From positions 4,997,518-5,061,517 of the forward strand of contig OX246743.1 in NCBI GenBank assembly GCA_945910005.1: 64,000 bases of DNA, given 5' to 3'. Positions 43,680 through 56,759 of this stretch are shown in pieces. The DNA comes from Isoperla grammatica (Eukaryota > Arthropoda > Insecta > Plecoptera > Perlodidae). The stretch's first letter is position 1; every line of letters begins with the position of its first letter. The position numbers were made by a program, and so were the translations under genes. The notes beneath the pieces were generated by a model. It was given only the letters and a program-made list of their open reading frames with translations, ran no database searches and was not told where the DNA came from.

Positions 43680-46600
43680 CTGCGCATGCGCGGCCGGCCC
43701 ACAACCTGCTCGTGTCACAACGCAGGCAAGGCGCGTAGCCAACATGAGCCAGCGCTCACTATGTCTCACTGCAACTGCGCATGCGTGGCCGGCCCACAAC
43801 CAGCTCGTGTCACAACGCAGGCAAGGCGCGTAGCCAACATGAGCCAGCGCTCACTGTGTCTCACTGCAACTGCGCATGCGTGGCCGGCCCACAACCTGCT
43901 CGTGTCACAACGCAGGCAAGGCGCGTAGCCAACATGAGCCAGTGCTCACTGTGTCTCACTGCAACTGCGCATGCGCGGCCGGCCCACAACCTGCTCGTGT
44001 ACAACGCAGGCAAGGCGCGTAGCCAACATGAGCCAGCGCTCACTGTGTCTCACTGCAACTGCGCATGCGCGGCCGGCCCACAACCTGCTCGTGTCACAAC
44101 GCAGGCGAGGCGCGTAGCCAACATGAGCCAGCGCTCACTGTGTCTCACTGCAACTGCGCATGCGTGGCCGGCCCACAACCAGCTCGTGTCACAACGCAGG
44201 CAAGGCGCGTAGCCAACATGAGCCAGCGCTCACTGTGTCTCACTGCTACTGCGCATGCGCGGCCGGCCCACAACCTGCTCGTGTCACAACGCAGGCGAGG
44301 CGCGTAGCCAACATGAGCCAGCGCTCACTGTGTCTCACTGCAACTGCGCATGCGTGGCCGGCCCACAACCAGCTCGTGTCACAACGCAGGCAAGGCGCGT
44401 AGCCAACATGAGCCAGCGCTCACTGTGTCTCACTGCAACTGCGCATGCGCGGCCGGCCCACAACCTGCTCGTGTCACAACGCAGGCAAGGCGCGTAGCCA
44501 ACATGAGCCAGCGCTCACTGTGTCTCACTGCAACTGCGCATGCGCGGCCGGCCCACAACCTGCTCGTGTACAACGCAGGCAAGGCGCGTAGCCAACATGA
44601 GCCAGCGCTCACTGTGTCTCACTGCAACTGCGCATGCGTGGCCGGCCCACAACCTGCTCGTGTCACAACGCAGGCAGGGCGCGTAGCCAACATGAGCCAG
44701 CGCTCACTGTGTCTCACTGCAACTGCGCATGCGCGGCCGGCCCACAACCTGCTCGTGTACAACGCAGGCAAGGCGCGTAGCCAACATGAGCCAGCGCTCA
44801 CTGTGTCTCACTGCAACTGCGCAAGCGTGGCCGGCCCACAACCTGCTCGTGTCACAACGCAGGCAGGGCGCGTAGCCAACATGAGCCAGCGCTCACTGTG
44901 TCTCACTGCAACTGCGCATGCGCGGCCGGCCCACAACCAGCTCGTGTCACAACGCACGCAAGGCGCGTAGCCAACATGAGCCAGCGCTCACTGTGTCTCA
45001 CTGCAACTGCGGCCGGCCCACAACCTGCTCGTGTCACAACGCAGGCAAGGCGCGTAGCCAACATGAGCCAGCGCTCACTGTGTCTCACTGCAACTGCGCA
45101 TGCGTGGCCGGCCCACAACCTGCTCGTGTCACAACGCAGGCAAGGCGCGTAGCCAACATGAGCCAGCGCTCACTGTGTCTCACTGCAAACTGCGCATGCG
45201 CGGCCGGCCCACAACCTGCTCGTGTACAACGCAGGCAAGGCGCGTAGCCAACATGAGCCAGCGCTCACTGTGTCTCACTGCAACTGCGCATGCGTGGCCG
45301 GCCCACAACCTGCTCGTGTCACAACGCAGGCAAGGCGCGTAGCCAACATGAGCCAGCGCTCACTGTGTCTCACTGCAACTGCGCATGCGTGGCCGGCCCA
45401 CAACCAGCTCGTGTCACAACGCAGGCAAGGCGCGTAGCCAACATGAGCCAGCGCTCACTGTGTCTCACTGCAACTGCGGCCGGCCCACAACCTGCTCGTG
45501 TCACAACGCAGGCAAGGCGCGTAGCCAACATGAGCCAGCGCTCACTGTGTCTCACTGCAACTGCGGCCGGCCCACAACCTGCTCGTGTCACAACGCAGGC
45601 AAGGCGCGTAGACAACATGAGCCAGCGCTCACTGTGTCTCACTGCAACTGCGGCCGGCCCACAACCAGCTCATGTCACAACGCAGGCAAGGCGCGTAGCC
45701 AACATGAGCCAGCGCTCACTGTGTCTCACTGCAACTGCGCATGCGTGGCCGGCCCACAACCTGCTCGTGTCACAACGCAGGCAAGGCGCGTAGCCAACAT
45801 GAGCCAGCGCTCACTGTGTCTCACTGCTACTGCGCATGCGCGGCCGGCCCACAACCAGCTCGTGTCACAACGCAGGCAAGGCGCGTAGACAACATGAGCC
45901 AGCGCTCACTGTGTCTCACTGCAACTGCGGCCGGCCCACAACCTGCTCGTGTACAACGCAGGCAAGGCGCGTAGCCAACATGAGCCAGCGCTCACTGTGT
46001 CTCACTGCAACTGCGCATGCGCGGCAGGCCCACAACCAGCTCGTGTACAACGCAGGCAAGGCGCGTAGCCAACATGAGCCAGCGCTCACTGTGTCTCACT
46101 GCTACTGCGCATGCGCGGCCGGCCCACAACCTGCTCGTGTCACAACGCAGGCAAGGCGCGTAGCCAACATGAGCCAGCGCTCACTGTGTCTCACTGCAAC
46201 TGCGCATGCGCGGCCGGCCCACAACCAGCTCGTGTACAACGCAGGCAAGGCGCGTAGCCAACATGAGCCAGCGCTCACTGTGTCTCACTGCAACTGCGCA
46301 TGCGCGGCCGGCCCACAACCTGCTCGTGTCACAACGCAGGCAAGGCGCGTAGCCAACATGAGCCAGCGCTCACTGTGTCTCACTGCAACTGCGCATGCGC
46401 GGCCGGCCCACAACCAGCTCGTGTACAACGCAGGCAAGGCGCGTAGCCAACGTGAGCCAGCGCTCACTGTGTCTCACTGCAACTGCGCATGCGCGGCCGG
46501 CCCACAACCTGCTCGTGTACAACGCAGGCAAGGCGCGTAGACAACATGAGCCAGCGCTCACTGTGTCTCACTGCAACTGCGGCCGGCCCACAACCTGCTC

Positions 46601-48772
46601 GTGTACAACGCAGGCAAGGCGCGTAGCAAACATGAGCCAGCGCTCACTGTGTCTCACTGCAACTGCGGCCGGCCCACAACCTGCTCGTGTACAACGCAGG
46701 CAAGGCGCGTAGCCAACATGAGCCAGCGCTCACTGTGTCTCACTGCAACTGCGGCCGGCCCACAACCTGCTCGTGTACAACGCAGGCAAGGCGCGTAGCC
46801 AACATGAGCCAGCGCTCACTGTGTCTCACTGCAACTGCGCATGCGCGGCAGGCCCACAACCTGCTCGTGTACAACGCAGGCAAGGCGCGTAGCCAACATG
46901 AGCCAGCGCTCACTGTGTCTCACTGCAACTGCGCATGCGCGGCAGGCCCACAACCAGCTCGTGTACAACGCAGGCAAGGCGCGTAGCCAACATGAGCCAG
47001 CGCTCACTGTGTCTCACTGCTACTGCGCATGCGCGGCCGGCCCACAACCTGCTCGTGTACAACGCAGGCAAGGCGCGTAGCCAACATGAGCCAGCGTCCA
47101 TTGTGTCTCACTGCAACTGCGCATGCGCGGCCGGCCCAACCAGCTCGTGTCACAACGCAGGCAAGGCGCGTAGCCAACATGAGCCAGCGCTCACTGTGTC
47201 TCACTGCTACTGCGCATGCGCGGCCGGCCCACAACCTGCTCGTGTACAACGCAGGCAAGGCGCGTAGCCAACATGAGCCAGCGTCCATTGTGTCTCACTG
47301 CAACTGCGCATGCGCGGCCGGCCCAACCAGCTCGTGTCACAACGCAGGCAAGGCGCGTAGCCAACATGAGCCAGCGCTCACTGTGTCTCACTGCAACTGC
47401 GCATGCGCGGCAGGCCCACAACCAGCTCGTGTACAACGCAGGCAAGGCGCGTAGCCAACATGAGCCAGCGCTCACTGTGTCTCACTGCAACTGCGCATGC
47501 GCGGCCGGCCCACAACCAGCTCGTGTACAACGCAGGCAAGGCGCGTAGCCAACGTGAGCCAGCGCTCACTGTGTCTCACTGCAACTGCGCATGCGCGGCC
47601 GGCCCACAACCTGCTCGTGTACAACGCAGGCAAGGCGCGTAGACAACATGAGCCAGCGCTCACTGTGTCTCACTGCAACTGCGGCCGGCCCACAACCTGC
47701 TCGTGTACAACGCAGGCAAGGCGCGTAGCAAACATGAGCCAGCGCTCACTGTGTCTCACTGCAACTGCGGCCGGCCCACAACCTGCTCGTGTACAACGCA
47801 GGCAAGGCGCGTAGCCAACATGAGCCAGCGCTCACTGTGTCTCACTGCAACTGCGGCCGGCCCACAACCTGCTCGTGTACAACGCAGGCAAGGCGCGTAG
47901 CCAACATGAGCCAGCGCTCACTGTGTCTCACTGCAACTGCGCATGCGCGGCAGGCCCACAACCTGCTCGTGTCACAACGCAGGCAAGGCGCGTAGCCAAC
48001 ATGAGCCAGCGTCCATTGTGTCTCACTGCAACTGCGCATGCGCGGCCGGCCCAACCAGCTCGTGTCACAACGCAGGCAAGGCGCGTAGCCAACATGAGCC
48101 AGCGCTCACTGTGTCTCACTGCTACTGCGCATGCGCGGCCGGCCCACAACCTGCTCGTGTCACAACGCAGGCAAGGCGCGTAGCTAACATGAGCCAGCGC
48201 TCACTGTGTCTCACTGCTACTGCGCATGCGCGGCCGGCCCACAACCTGCTCGTGTACAACGCAGGCAAGGCGCGTAGCCAACAGGAGCCAGCGCTCACTG
48301 TGTCTTACTGCAACTGCGCATGCGTGGCCGGCCCACAACCAGCTCGTGTACAACGCAGGCAGGGCGCGTAGCAAACATGAGCCAGCGCTCACTGTGTCTC
48401 ACTGCAACTGCGGCCGGCCCACAACCTGCTCGTGTACAACGCAGGCAAGGCGCGTAGCCGACATGAGCCAGCGCTCACTGTGTCTCACTGCAACTGCGCA
48501 TGCGCGGCCGGCCCACGACCAGCTCGTGTACAACGCAGGCAGGGCGCGTAGCCAACATGAGCCAGCGCTCACTGTGTCTCACTGCAACTGCGCATGCGTG
48601 GCCGGCCCACAACCAGCTCGTGTACAACGCAGGCAAGGCGCGTAGCCAACATGAGCCAGCGCTCACTGTGTCTCACTGCTACTGCGCATGCGCGGCCGGC
48701 CCACAACCTGCTCGTGTCACAACGCACGCAAGGCGCGTAGCCAACATGAGCCAGCGTCCATTGTGTCTTACC
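43680..48772. repeat. 95-bp GC-rich satellite array, about 54 units
   Basis: Units contain GGCCGGCCCACAACCTGCTC, CAACGCAGGCAAGGCGCGTA and CCAACATGAGCCAGCGCTCA, ending ACTGCAACTGCGCATGCGC. Three length classes: 95 bp (GTGTCACAAC), 94 bp (GTGTACAAC) and 86-87 bp (lacking the 8-bp GCATGCGC). The 95-bp type dominates the left half and the 94/86-bp types the right half. Blocks are duplicated at a higher level (see findings). The tandem open frames on both strands repeat every unit and are by-products. Confidence 0.98.
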
Positions 48773-48774
48773 AC

Positions 48775-49655
48775 ACTGACACCAACTATACGACGGTATG
48801 TACATATACCCAAATTCGTAATTGTGTGTGTTTATTGTAGGGGGAGGGGGTTTACGCTACCGTGTGCCCTTTAGACTGAACCGCCACTGGTTGATTGTTT
48901 ACCGTTTGGTATTGGCCCAAATCAATTGCTACTTGTAGCTACCAATTTACTATTAATTGGTTGTCGATGGGCTTTTGTTTCCAGTTGTAAACTAATTGGT
49001 CCGAATTTGCATTTCATTATATGAATTGATTTTTAAGTGATGTTAATTGGTCGATGATTGTTCGTCAACTGACTATTAATTCGAAACGAATTGTTACCGT
49101 TTTGGTTTGTTACGAATTCAAATTTCTATTATCTTTGATGCTTTTACATGAATAATAATATATGCTCGGAATTGGCTACTATCGAAATACGTACACTAAC
49201 CGCTTGGGTCCTGGGGCAAATAGGTCCTGGGTTGCTCTGCCTGTCGTACGAGGTGATATACAAACAACTCTGATCACCAAATGCGCTTGAGACTTTGAAT
49301 GACAGCTTGAACTTTTACAATCTATAGTTGACACAATCTAACACTAACACAGTTACAAGGCACAATCTATAGGCAGAAGTGAGGGATGTGTTGACAACAA
49401 ACTGATTGAATGTATATCAGTACGGAGGAAGTTGTACTTGGGTGGTGACATGTTGTTTATGCCCCCATATTTGTGCATATTATTCAATTTTGATCAAATT
49501 CATTTTGTATTTCATTCAACAAGGACATTATTACAAAAGACAAACAGTACCGCACGTAATAGGTGAAACGTAAGATAACAATCAATATTAATTTTGCTAT
49601 TTGCGTCAGGGTCGAACACAATTATTATTGATAACCTATACCTCCTGGAGAGCCG
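48775..49655. other. Non-coding stretch, no recognisable feature
   Basis: AT-rich DNA between two arrays, without gene or repeat recognised. Confidence 0.5.
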
Positions 49656-49657
49656 AT

Positions 49658-50324
49658 ACACAAGGTACGGTGTGGTCGCGTGTGGTAGGCTTATCAATAC
49701 AACAGTTACGGTGTGGACGCGTGTGGTAGGCTTATTAATACAACAGTTAGTGTGTGGTCGCGTGTGGTAGGCTTATCAATACAACAGTTACGGTGTGGTC
49801 GCGTATGGTAGGCTTATCAATACAACAGTTAGTGTGTGGTCGCGTATGGTAGGCTTATCAATACAACAGTTAGTGTGTGGTCGCGTGTGGTAGGCTTATC
49901 AATACAACAGTTACGGTGTGGTCGCGTATGGTAGGCTTATCAATACAACAGTTAGTGTGTGGTCGCGTATGGTAGGCTTATCAATACAACAGTTAGTGTG
50001 TGGTCGCGTGTGGTAGGCTTATCAATACAACAGTTACGGTGTGGTCGCGTGTGGTAGGCTTATCAATACAACAGTTACTGTGTGGTCGCGTGTGGTAGGC
50101 TTATCGATACAACAGTTACGGTGTGGTCGCGTGTGGTAGGCTTATCAATACAACAGTTACGGTGTGGTCGCGTGTGGTAGGCTTATCAATACAACAGTTA
50201 CGGTGTGGTCGCGTGTGGTAGGCTTATCAATACAACAGTTACGGTGTGGTCGCGTGTGGTAGGCTTATCAATACAACAGTTACGGTGTGGACGCGTGTGG
50301 TAGGCTTATCAATACAACAGTTAC
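49658..50324. repeat. 41-bp minisatellite, left half, about 16 units
   Basis: Units TACGGTGTGGTCGCGTGTGG plus TAGGCTTATCAATACAACAGT. Variants with AGTGTGTGG and CGCGTATGG recur together as a larger block in 49741-50040. The array continues in the same orientation at 54550. Confidence 0.97.
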
Positions 50325-53300
50325 TAGTAGAAGATTATCAAACGGCTAGCTCTTCAAATGGCGAAGTTTGTTACATTTGTTCTACAACAAGCTACAAATT
50401 TCAGAATATGTTTGTAACACAATGACACATTTCGGATGCAAAGTTAACCAAAATTAGCTCACCGGAAGTTGGTCAAAAAAAATGTCAAAGTCAAATATTT
50501 GAAAATAAAATAAAAATCGAAATCTCTCAATATCAAATTCCATTTTGAGCTTACAAAGTTGGGTGTGGTATTAAAAGTCGTGCATTTGTACTGCCTATTA
50601 GCATAATTTGGAAAAATGTGGTATTTTTGCATTTTGATAGTCGTTAAACAATAAAAATAGACCAAAATATCCACACAAAAGTATTTACCGCACTTTAGTC
50701 ACATAAAAATGATAGAAGTTAATAATATAAAACAAATATTCTTACACGATTGGATAGGTTGAAAAACTAGCTAAAACTTTGTCACTGGTCAAACTTCGAG
50801 ACGTGAACTTCATAGCATCGTTTTTCTTATTTCCCTAGTCGCGGTGCGCCGGCCGTGGTCGCTCCCGCGCGCTAGCCAGCCATAAGGCCCGTGCTATTCC
50901 CGCCCGAGGCGAGCGTGTTTTATTAGACTTTACCACAACATGTGTACACAACACTTCTTTAGAACGTTCTATGCTTGAAAACTTTATTTTATTGTAGTTA
51001 TACTTTTGTGATATACATATTTATCTAAAAAATCTTAAAAATGCATAAACATTTCTATCCAGGCTTCAAATTACAAACAAATAAAATATTGTAATTGGTT
51101 GCATTTTTCCATTCTACTAAATTAGAGAGTACATCTTTAAGAATAATACAAATTTATTGAGCATTTGATAACATAATTTTGGTCAGAAAAGTAAATGTAT
51201 CACTTCATTATGGCTAAAAAACATTTTATCACATCATGGTTAGATAACCAATCACAAATTAAGCAACCCTCATTTTTTATTAATTCGCTTAAAGTAGTAT
51301 ATTCGGAATCAAATTTTACAAAAATAATGGGGTTAAACTTTAAATTGATTTTCTGGAGCGACCATCAATTATCAGTGCGTTATTTTTTAAAAACATGCGT
51401 AAAATATTCACGCATAAAAACATTGTTTATACGGTGTCAAACTTATTTAGAAAATATAATATTCCTGGTATCTCTAAGTATTCTGAGTGCATAAAGTTAC
51501 ATCAAAATTCAGTTGTAGTAATCTCAATTAGTATTGTTTGTAGGAATTTATGAATAAAGTAATATATGATCAATTTTGGCATTGCTATAGCTTCGTAATG
51601 TACTACGTATTTGTACAAAGTACTAAGTATTTACTGCAGGATGAATAAACACCGTAGTTATTGTGTACACAACTGAAAATACCAAAGAATACCGGTGTTT
51701 TGTAAGATAGAACTTATTTACATTTTTGTACTGTTTTTAAACTTAATGCTCAATACCATCCGTTCTTCAGTGTGATTGCGTATATTATAGCAATCCAATT
51801 GGCACATCGGCACACTTCAGAACACCCTATTCCACTCTTCATACATGGACAGAGAGTTGAATTACTACAACCTTTCTTAGATTTGCATGCACAAAAAAGT
51901 AGTTCAGCATCTCAAGTGCGCAACAAAAAACTTGAGTTAGGAAACCTATGGTATTTTTTTCCCACCCGCTTTCTTAAGGGCCTGAAGAAAACAATCCCAT
52001 GATATTTGATTTGTGTATTTTTTCTTCCTGCCTAGTGTCTACAGCTAGATAATAAGTATAATGTCGCAATAAAATGAAATGCAACTTCCGTCAATATCAG
52101 GGTTTTGTTTGTGAGCTGAAGTCAGATGTTCAATTTTCAATTTATTGAGGCTCAATACATAGTATAAAAGAATAATATTTCTTAGGTGAGCGACTAGCAC
52201 CATAAGTACAAAGTACACGTTCTCTACATAATATTATAAGGTATAGTTAAAGTTCGTACATAAAATAAGTTCAATTTTTAGGTAAAATTACTAACTAAAT
52301 CTAAACTACTACTACTAGGTACTTCAAATAAAAATGCTACTAAACCAACATGCAGCTCAACTATTTAAACTATACATGAGATGTAATTTCAGAGGTGTAC
52401 TAGGCCTATATCTTTACCAGTTTGACATTATAATAAATCATTTCACGTATTTAGAATACTGATAACTAAGAAACAGGAATACTAGCAAGTTAAGAATTTG
52501 CGGTATTGAATGTTCATATTTATCTTTGTTGTATTTTCTATATTTACTGCTTTTATTCCTATGATATCTTACATTTTCGTTTCCAATGTATATGCAAGTG
52601 CAACAACCATGAATGAATAGCTATTTTAAATGTATGTACATTATAATATTGTATTATCTTCTCTGGGATTGCATTGTATATTGTAGAACCAAGGTATGTG
52701 ATTTATTTTTGTAGGGCACCTTTCATCACATATGGTAGGGTTATATTTTTATTTAAATTAGTTGTGGTATTCTGACAGTGGCTAATCGAGTGAAATAAAG
52801 TTTTGCGTTTTACAACGTATAAGCAAACTATTTTAAAATATAATTTTCGTACGGACAATATTTGTGTATCTTGAAAAACTTAACACGAACATAGTTTTGG
52901 GTTTGCGAAGCATGTTGCATTGCCAAACTGCGTTTCATACGTGTAGAATGAAGGATCCCTTACAAGGGGGAAGGTTTGCAACTGATGCAACTGATGTGTG
53001 AAAAAAGTTCATCGCTCGAAATACATTTACATATTTGACGAAATACTTCTTATTTCCCTATACCAAACAACTAGGAGACAGTGTCACACCCCGATAGCGC
53101 ATGTGCTGGGGACAAGCAACTGCATAATGCACACGGGTGTTCCGATTTGTATTCCTATTTGAAGTATTCTATATACCTTGTGCACTCGTTAGTTTGCATA
53201 AGTAGGGCCTAATGCAAAAGCAGTATCATCACATCCGTGTCTATAAAATAAAAATATGCTTATGTAGATGCTGATAAATGAAAAATAAAACTACAACAGC

Positions 53301-54549
53301 TACATCTAAATACAATTTATATTTGCTATTTGTATCTGGAGTTTGCACGACAATACGTCCAATCAGATCTAAAGATTTATTGCACTCGTCTAAGTCAGTG
53401 TAAAATCATTGTCTGCTTCTTTCTGACTGCTGTTCACCGAAGTGGCAGCAGGATAGGTGTTCAATATGTTGCACAATCCATTCTTATGACCTCCACCCAC
53501 GTACAAAGTTTTATCTGCAGGAATTTAATTTGCGTGGCTTCAAGAAATTCAAACAGGAAGAAGGTCAATTTCAAACCCATAATTTTTGTAAAATTGGATT
53601 TCGAATATAGGCCTGATAATTAATCAAAACTTTTAAGTTCCATAATTTGTGATTGGTCATCTAACGATGATGTGATGGTGAAATGTTTTTGATCCATAAT
53701 GAAGTGATACATTTTACTTTTCCGATCAAAAATATGTTTTCAAATACTCATGAAAAAATGTAGTCCCTAATTTAGAAGAGTGGAAAAATCAATGAGAATA
53801 TTTATTTGTTTTTAATATGGAGCCTAGAGAAATATTGAGCCTCTTCAGGACTTTTTTTGTTAAAAATGGAAATCACAAAAGTATAACCACAACAAAAATA
53901 CAGTTTTCTAATAAAGAACCGACTAAAGAAGTGTTGTGTGCACATTTTGCTGTCAAGTCTAATAAAACACGCTCGCCTCGGGCGGGAATAGCACGGGCCT
54001 TATGGCTGGTTAGCGCGCGGGAGCGACCACGGCCGGCGCACCGCGACTAGGGAAATAAGAAAAACGATGCTATGAAGTTCACGTCTCGAAGTTTGACCAG
54101 TGACAAAGTTTTAGCTAGTTCTTCAACCTATCCAATCGTGTAAACATATTTGTTTTATATTATTAACTTTTATCATTTTTATGTGACTAAAGTGCGGTAA
54201 ACACTTTTGTGTGGATATTTTGGTCTATTTTTATTGTTTAACGACTATCAAAATGCAACAATACCACATTTTTCAAAATTATGCTAATTAACAGTACAAA
54301 TACACGACTTTAAAAACCACACTCAACTTTGTAAGCTCAAAGTGGAATTTGATATTGAGAGATTTCACGTTTTATTTTATTTTCAAATATTTGACTTTGA
54401 CATTTTTTTTGACCAACTTCCGGTGAGCTAATTTTGGTTAACTTTGCATCATAAATGTGTCATAGTGTTATAAACGTTTTCTGAAATTTGTAGCTTGTTG
54501 TAGAACAAATGTATCAAAATTTCAAATGTGAGTCGATAATCTTCCACTA
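50325..54549. mobile_element. 4.2-kb element with ~1-kb inverted arms
   Basis: Termini TAGTAGAAGATTATC (left) and, inward from the right, TAGTGGAAGATTATC. The arms match for about 620 bp at high identity, including a GC-rich block with CGCGCGCTAGCCAGCCATAA at 50868 and its mirror near 54007. Weaker identity continues to about 51340 and 53560 (for example AATGTATCACTTCATTATGG at 51197 and its mirror near 53700). TAC flanks both sides, consistent with a 3-bp duplication in the array unit. The centre (51350-53560) is AT-rich; its frames reach at most 99 codons and show no transposase motif, so the element is non-autonomous or decayed. Confidence 0.9.
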
Positions 54550-55115
54550 TACTGTGTGGTCGCGTGTGGTAGGCTTATCAATACAACAGTTACGGTGTGG
54601 TCGCGTGTGGTAGGCTTATCAATACAACAGTTACGGTGTGGACGCGTGTGGTAGGCTTATCAATACAATAGTTACGGTGTGGTCGCGTGTGGTAGGCTTA
54701 TCAATACAACAGTTACGGTGTGGTCGCGTGTGGTAGGCTTATCAATACTAACAGTTACGGTGTGGTCGCGTGTGGTAGGCTTATCAATACAACAGTTACG
54801 GTGTGGTCGCGTGTGGTAGGCTTATCAATACAACAGTTACGCTGTGGACGCGTGTGGTAGGCTTATCAATACAACAGTTACGGTGTGGTCGCGTGTGGCA
54901 GGCTTATCAATACAACAGTTACGGTGTGGTCGCGTGTGGTAGGCTTATCAATACAACAGTTACGGTGTGGACGCGTGTGGTAGGCTTATCAATACAACAG
55001 TTACGGTGTGGTCGCGTGTGGTAGGCTTATCAATACAACAGTTACGGTGTGGTCGCGTGTGGTAGGCTTATCAATACAACAGTTATGCTGTGGACGCGTG
55101 TGGTAGACTTATCAG
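54550..55115. repeat. 41-bp minisatellite, right half, about 14 units
   Basis: Continuation of the array at 49658-50324 in the same direction. Variants here (GTGTGGACGCG, GTTACGCTGTGG) partly differ from the left half. The last unit decays near 55115. Confidence 0.97.
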
Positions 55116-55119
55116 TATA

Positions 55120-55735
55120 GGTATCTCTAAAGGTAACGCTTTCGAAGTACAAGTACAAATTCGATTAAATCGATCACAATATTTTGTCGTCCAACACTTT
55201 TTATTACTCGTCGTTTTTTGTCTTGCGAGAAATAAGGTTTTGTTACCGTTTTTGTGTGACGGGACTCGGGCTTACCTCCCTCGAAAAATAGTCTCGTATG
55301 ACGTAGTAAGCGCCCCCTGTGTCCGTCGCGCCGACTCCCCGAAGGGAATAATTCATCCCTAGCCAACTCTTTTTGCTCCTAATGAAATTCATGGCAGTCG
55401 TGGAAATCGCACGAATGAACGCTGCCGCTAATCCACCATAGTCTGTCATTTGACGAGATTAAATTTGTAATTAATTAGCACGAAATGGCATCTGGTCTCT
55501 ACTAGAAAGTAGCTTTATGAACCTAGCTTTGGATTTCTGTCGCAAACTAGCATGAGACACTTGTATACAACGAAAAAACGTAATTCCGTTCTGTCCGCTT
55601 TGTTTTATTGCATTGCGACTTGAGGTTTCAATTGGAAAGTTTCGTGTTGCCGTAGCTGTCAGCTGTTGTGAAGTCTCCAGTGAGTCGCGAGTCTTGGTAA
55701 ACACCAGCAACAGGCTGGCTGCGTCGTACTCGCGA
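55120..55735. other. Non-coding stretch, no recognisable feature
   Basis: Overlapping frames on both strands (55090-55449) without motifs. Separates two arrays. Confidence 0.45.
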
Positions 55736-55737
55736 CG

Positions 55738-56752
55738 TGGCGGCCCAAACACGCTGAATAGCGCGGGCGTTTCACATAGTCGCGGCCCAAACACGCTGAA
55801 TAGCGCGGGCGTTTCACGTAGTCGCGGCCCAAACACGCTGAATAGCGTGGGCGTTTCACATAGTCGCGGCCCAAACACGCTGAATAGCGCCGGCGTTTCA
55901 CATAGTCGCGGCCCAAACACGCCTGAATAGCGCGGGCGTTTCACATAGTCGCGGCCCAAACACGCCTGAATAGCGCGGACGTTTCACAAAGTCGCGGCCC
56001 AAACACGCTGAATAGCGCGGGCGTTTCATAAAGTCGCGGCCCAAACACTCCTGAATAGCGCGGGCGTTTCATAAAGTCGCGGCCCAAACACGCTGAATAG
56101 CGCGGGTGTTTCATATAGTCGCGGCCCAAACACGCTGAATAGCGCGGGCGTTTCATAAAGTCGCGGCCCAAACACGCTGAATAGCGCGGGCGTTTCATAA
56201 AGTCGCGGCCCAAACACTCCTGAATAGCGCGGGTGTTTCATATAGTCGCGGCCCAAACACGCTGAATAGCGCGGGCGTTTCACATAGTCCCGGTCCAAAC
56301 ACGCCTGAATAGCGCCAGCGTTTCACATGGTCGTGGCCCAAACACGCTGAATAGCGCGGGCGTTTCACGTAGTCGCGGCACAAACACGCTGAATATCGCG
56401 GGCGTTTCACATAGTCGTGGCCCAAACACGCTGAATAGCGCGGGCGTTTCACATAGTCCCGGTCCAAACACGCCTGAATAGCGCCAGCGTTTCACATGGT
56501 CGCGGCCCAAACACGCTGAATAGCGCGGGCGTTTCACATGGTCGCGGCCCAAACACGCTGAATAGCGCGGGCGTTTCACATGGTCGCGGCCCAAACACGC
56601 TGAATAGCGCGGGCGTTTCACATGGTCGCGGCCCAAACACGCTGAATAGCGCGGGCGTTTCACATAATCGCGGCCAAAACACGCCTGAATAGCGCCGGCG
56701 TTCAACATATAGTTCCAGCCCAAACACGCCTGAATAGCGCCGGCGCTATACA
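55738..56752. repeat. 42/43-bp minisatellite, about 24 units
   Basis: Units GCGGCCCAAACACGCTGAAT plus AGCGCGGGCGTTTCACATAGTC; the 43-bp form has CGCCTGAAT. Sub-blocks differ at the site before GTCGCGG (cataGTC, cataAGTC, catgGTC), showing regional homogenisation. Confidence 0.96.
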
Positions 56753-56759
56753 TTGTATC

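Noticed and set aside
43620..48874. Many 60-234-aa open frames on both strands of the 95-bp satellite
   Set aside because: They restart at the same point in each unit in all frames, shift with the 94/95-bp length changes and have no family resemblance; they follow from GC-rich periodicity.
51195..53623. Frames of 76-99 aa in the centre of the 4.2-kb foldback element as transposase
   Set aside because: No DDE/D signature, zinc finger or other recognisable motif; the first and last frames lie partly in the mirrored arms and are mutually related by the inversion.
55471..56753. Long frames in the 42/43-bp array (up to 162 aa)
   Set aside because: 42 is a multiple of three, so the frame persists until a 43-bp unit shifts it; the same peptide appears in other frames next door.
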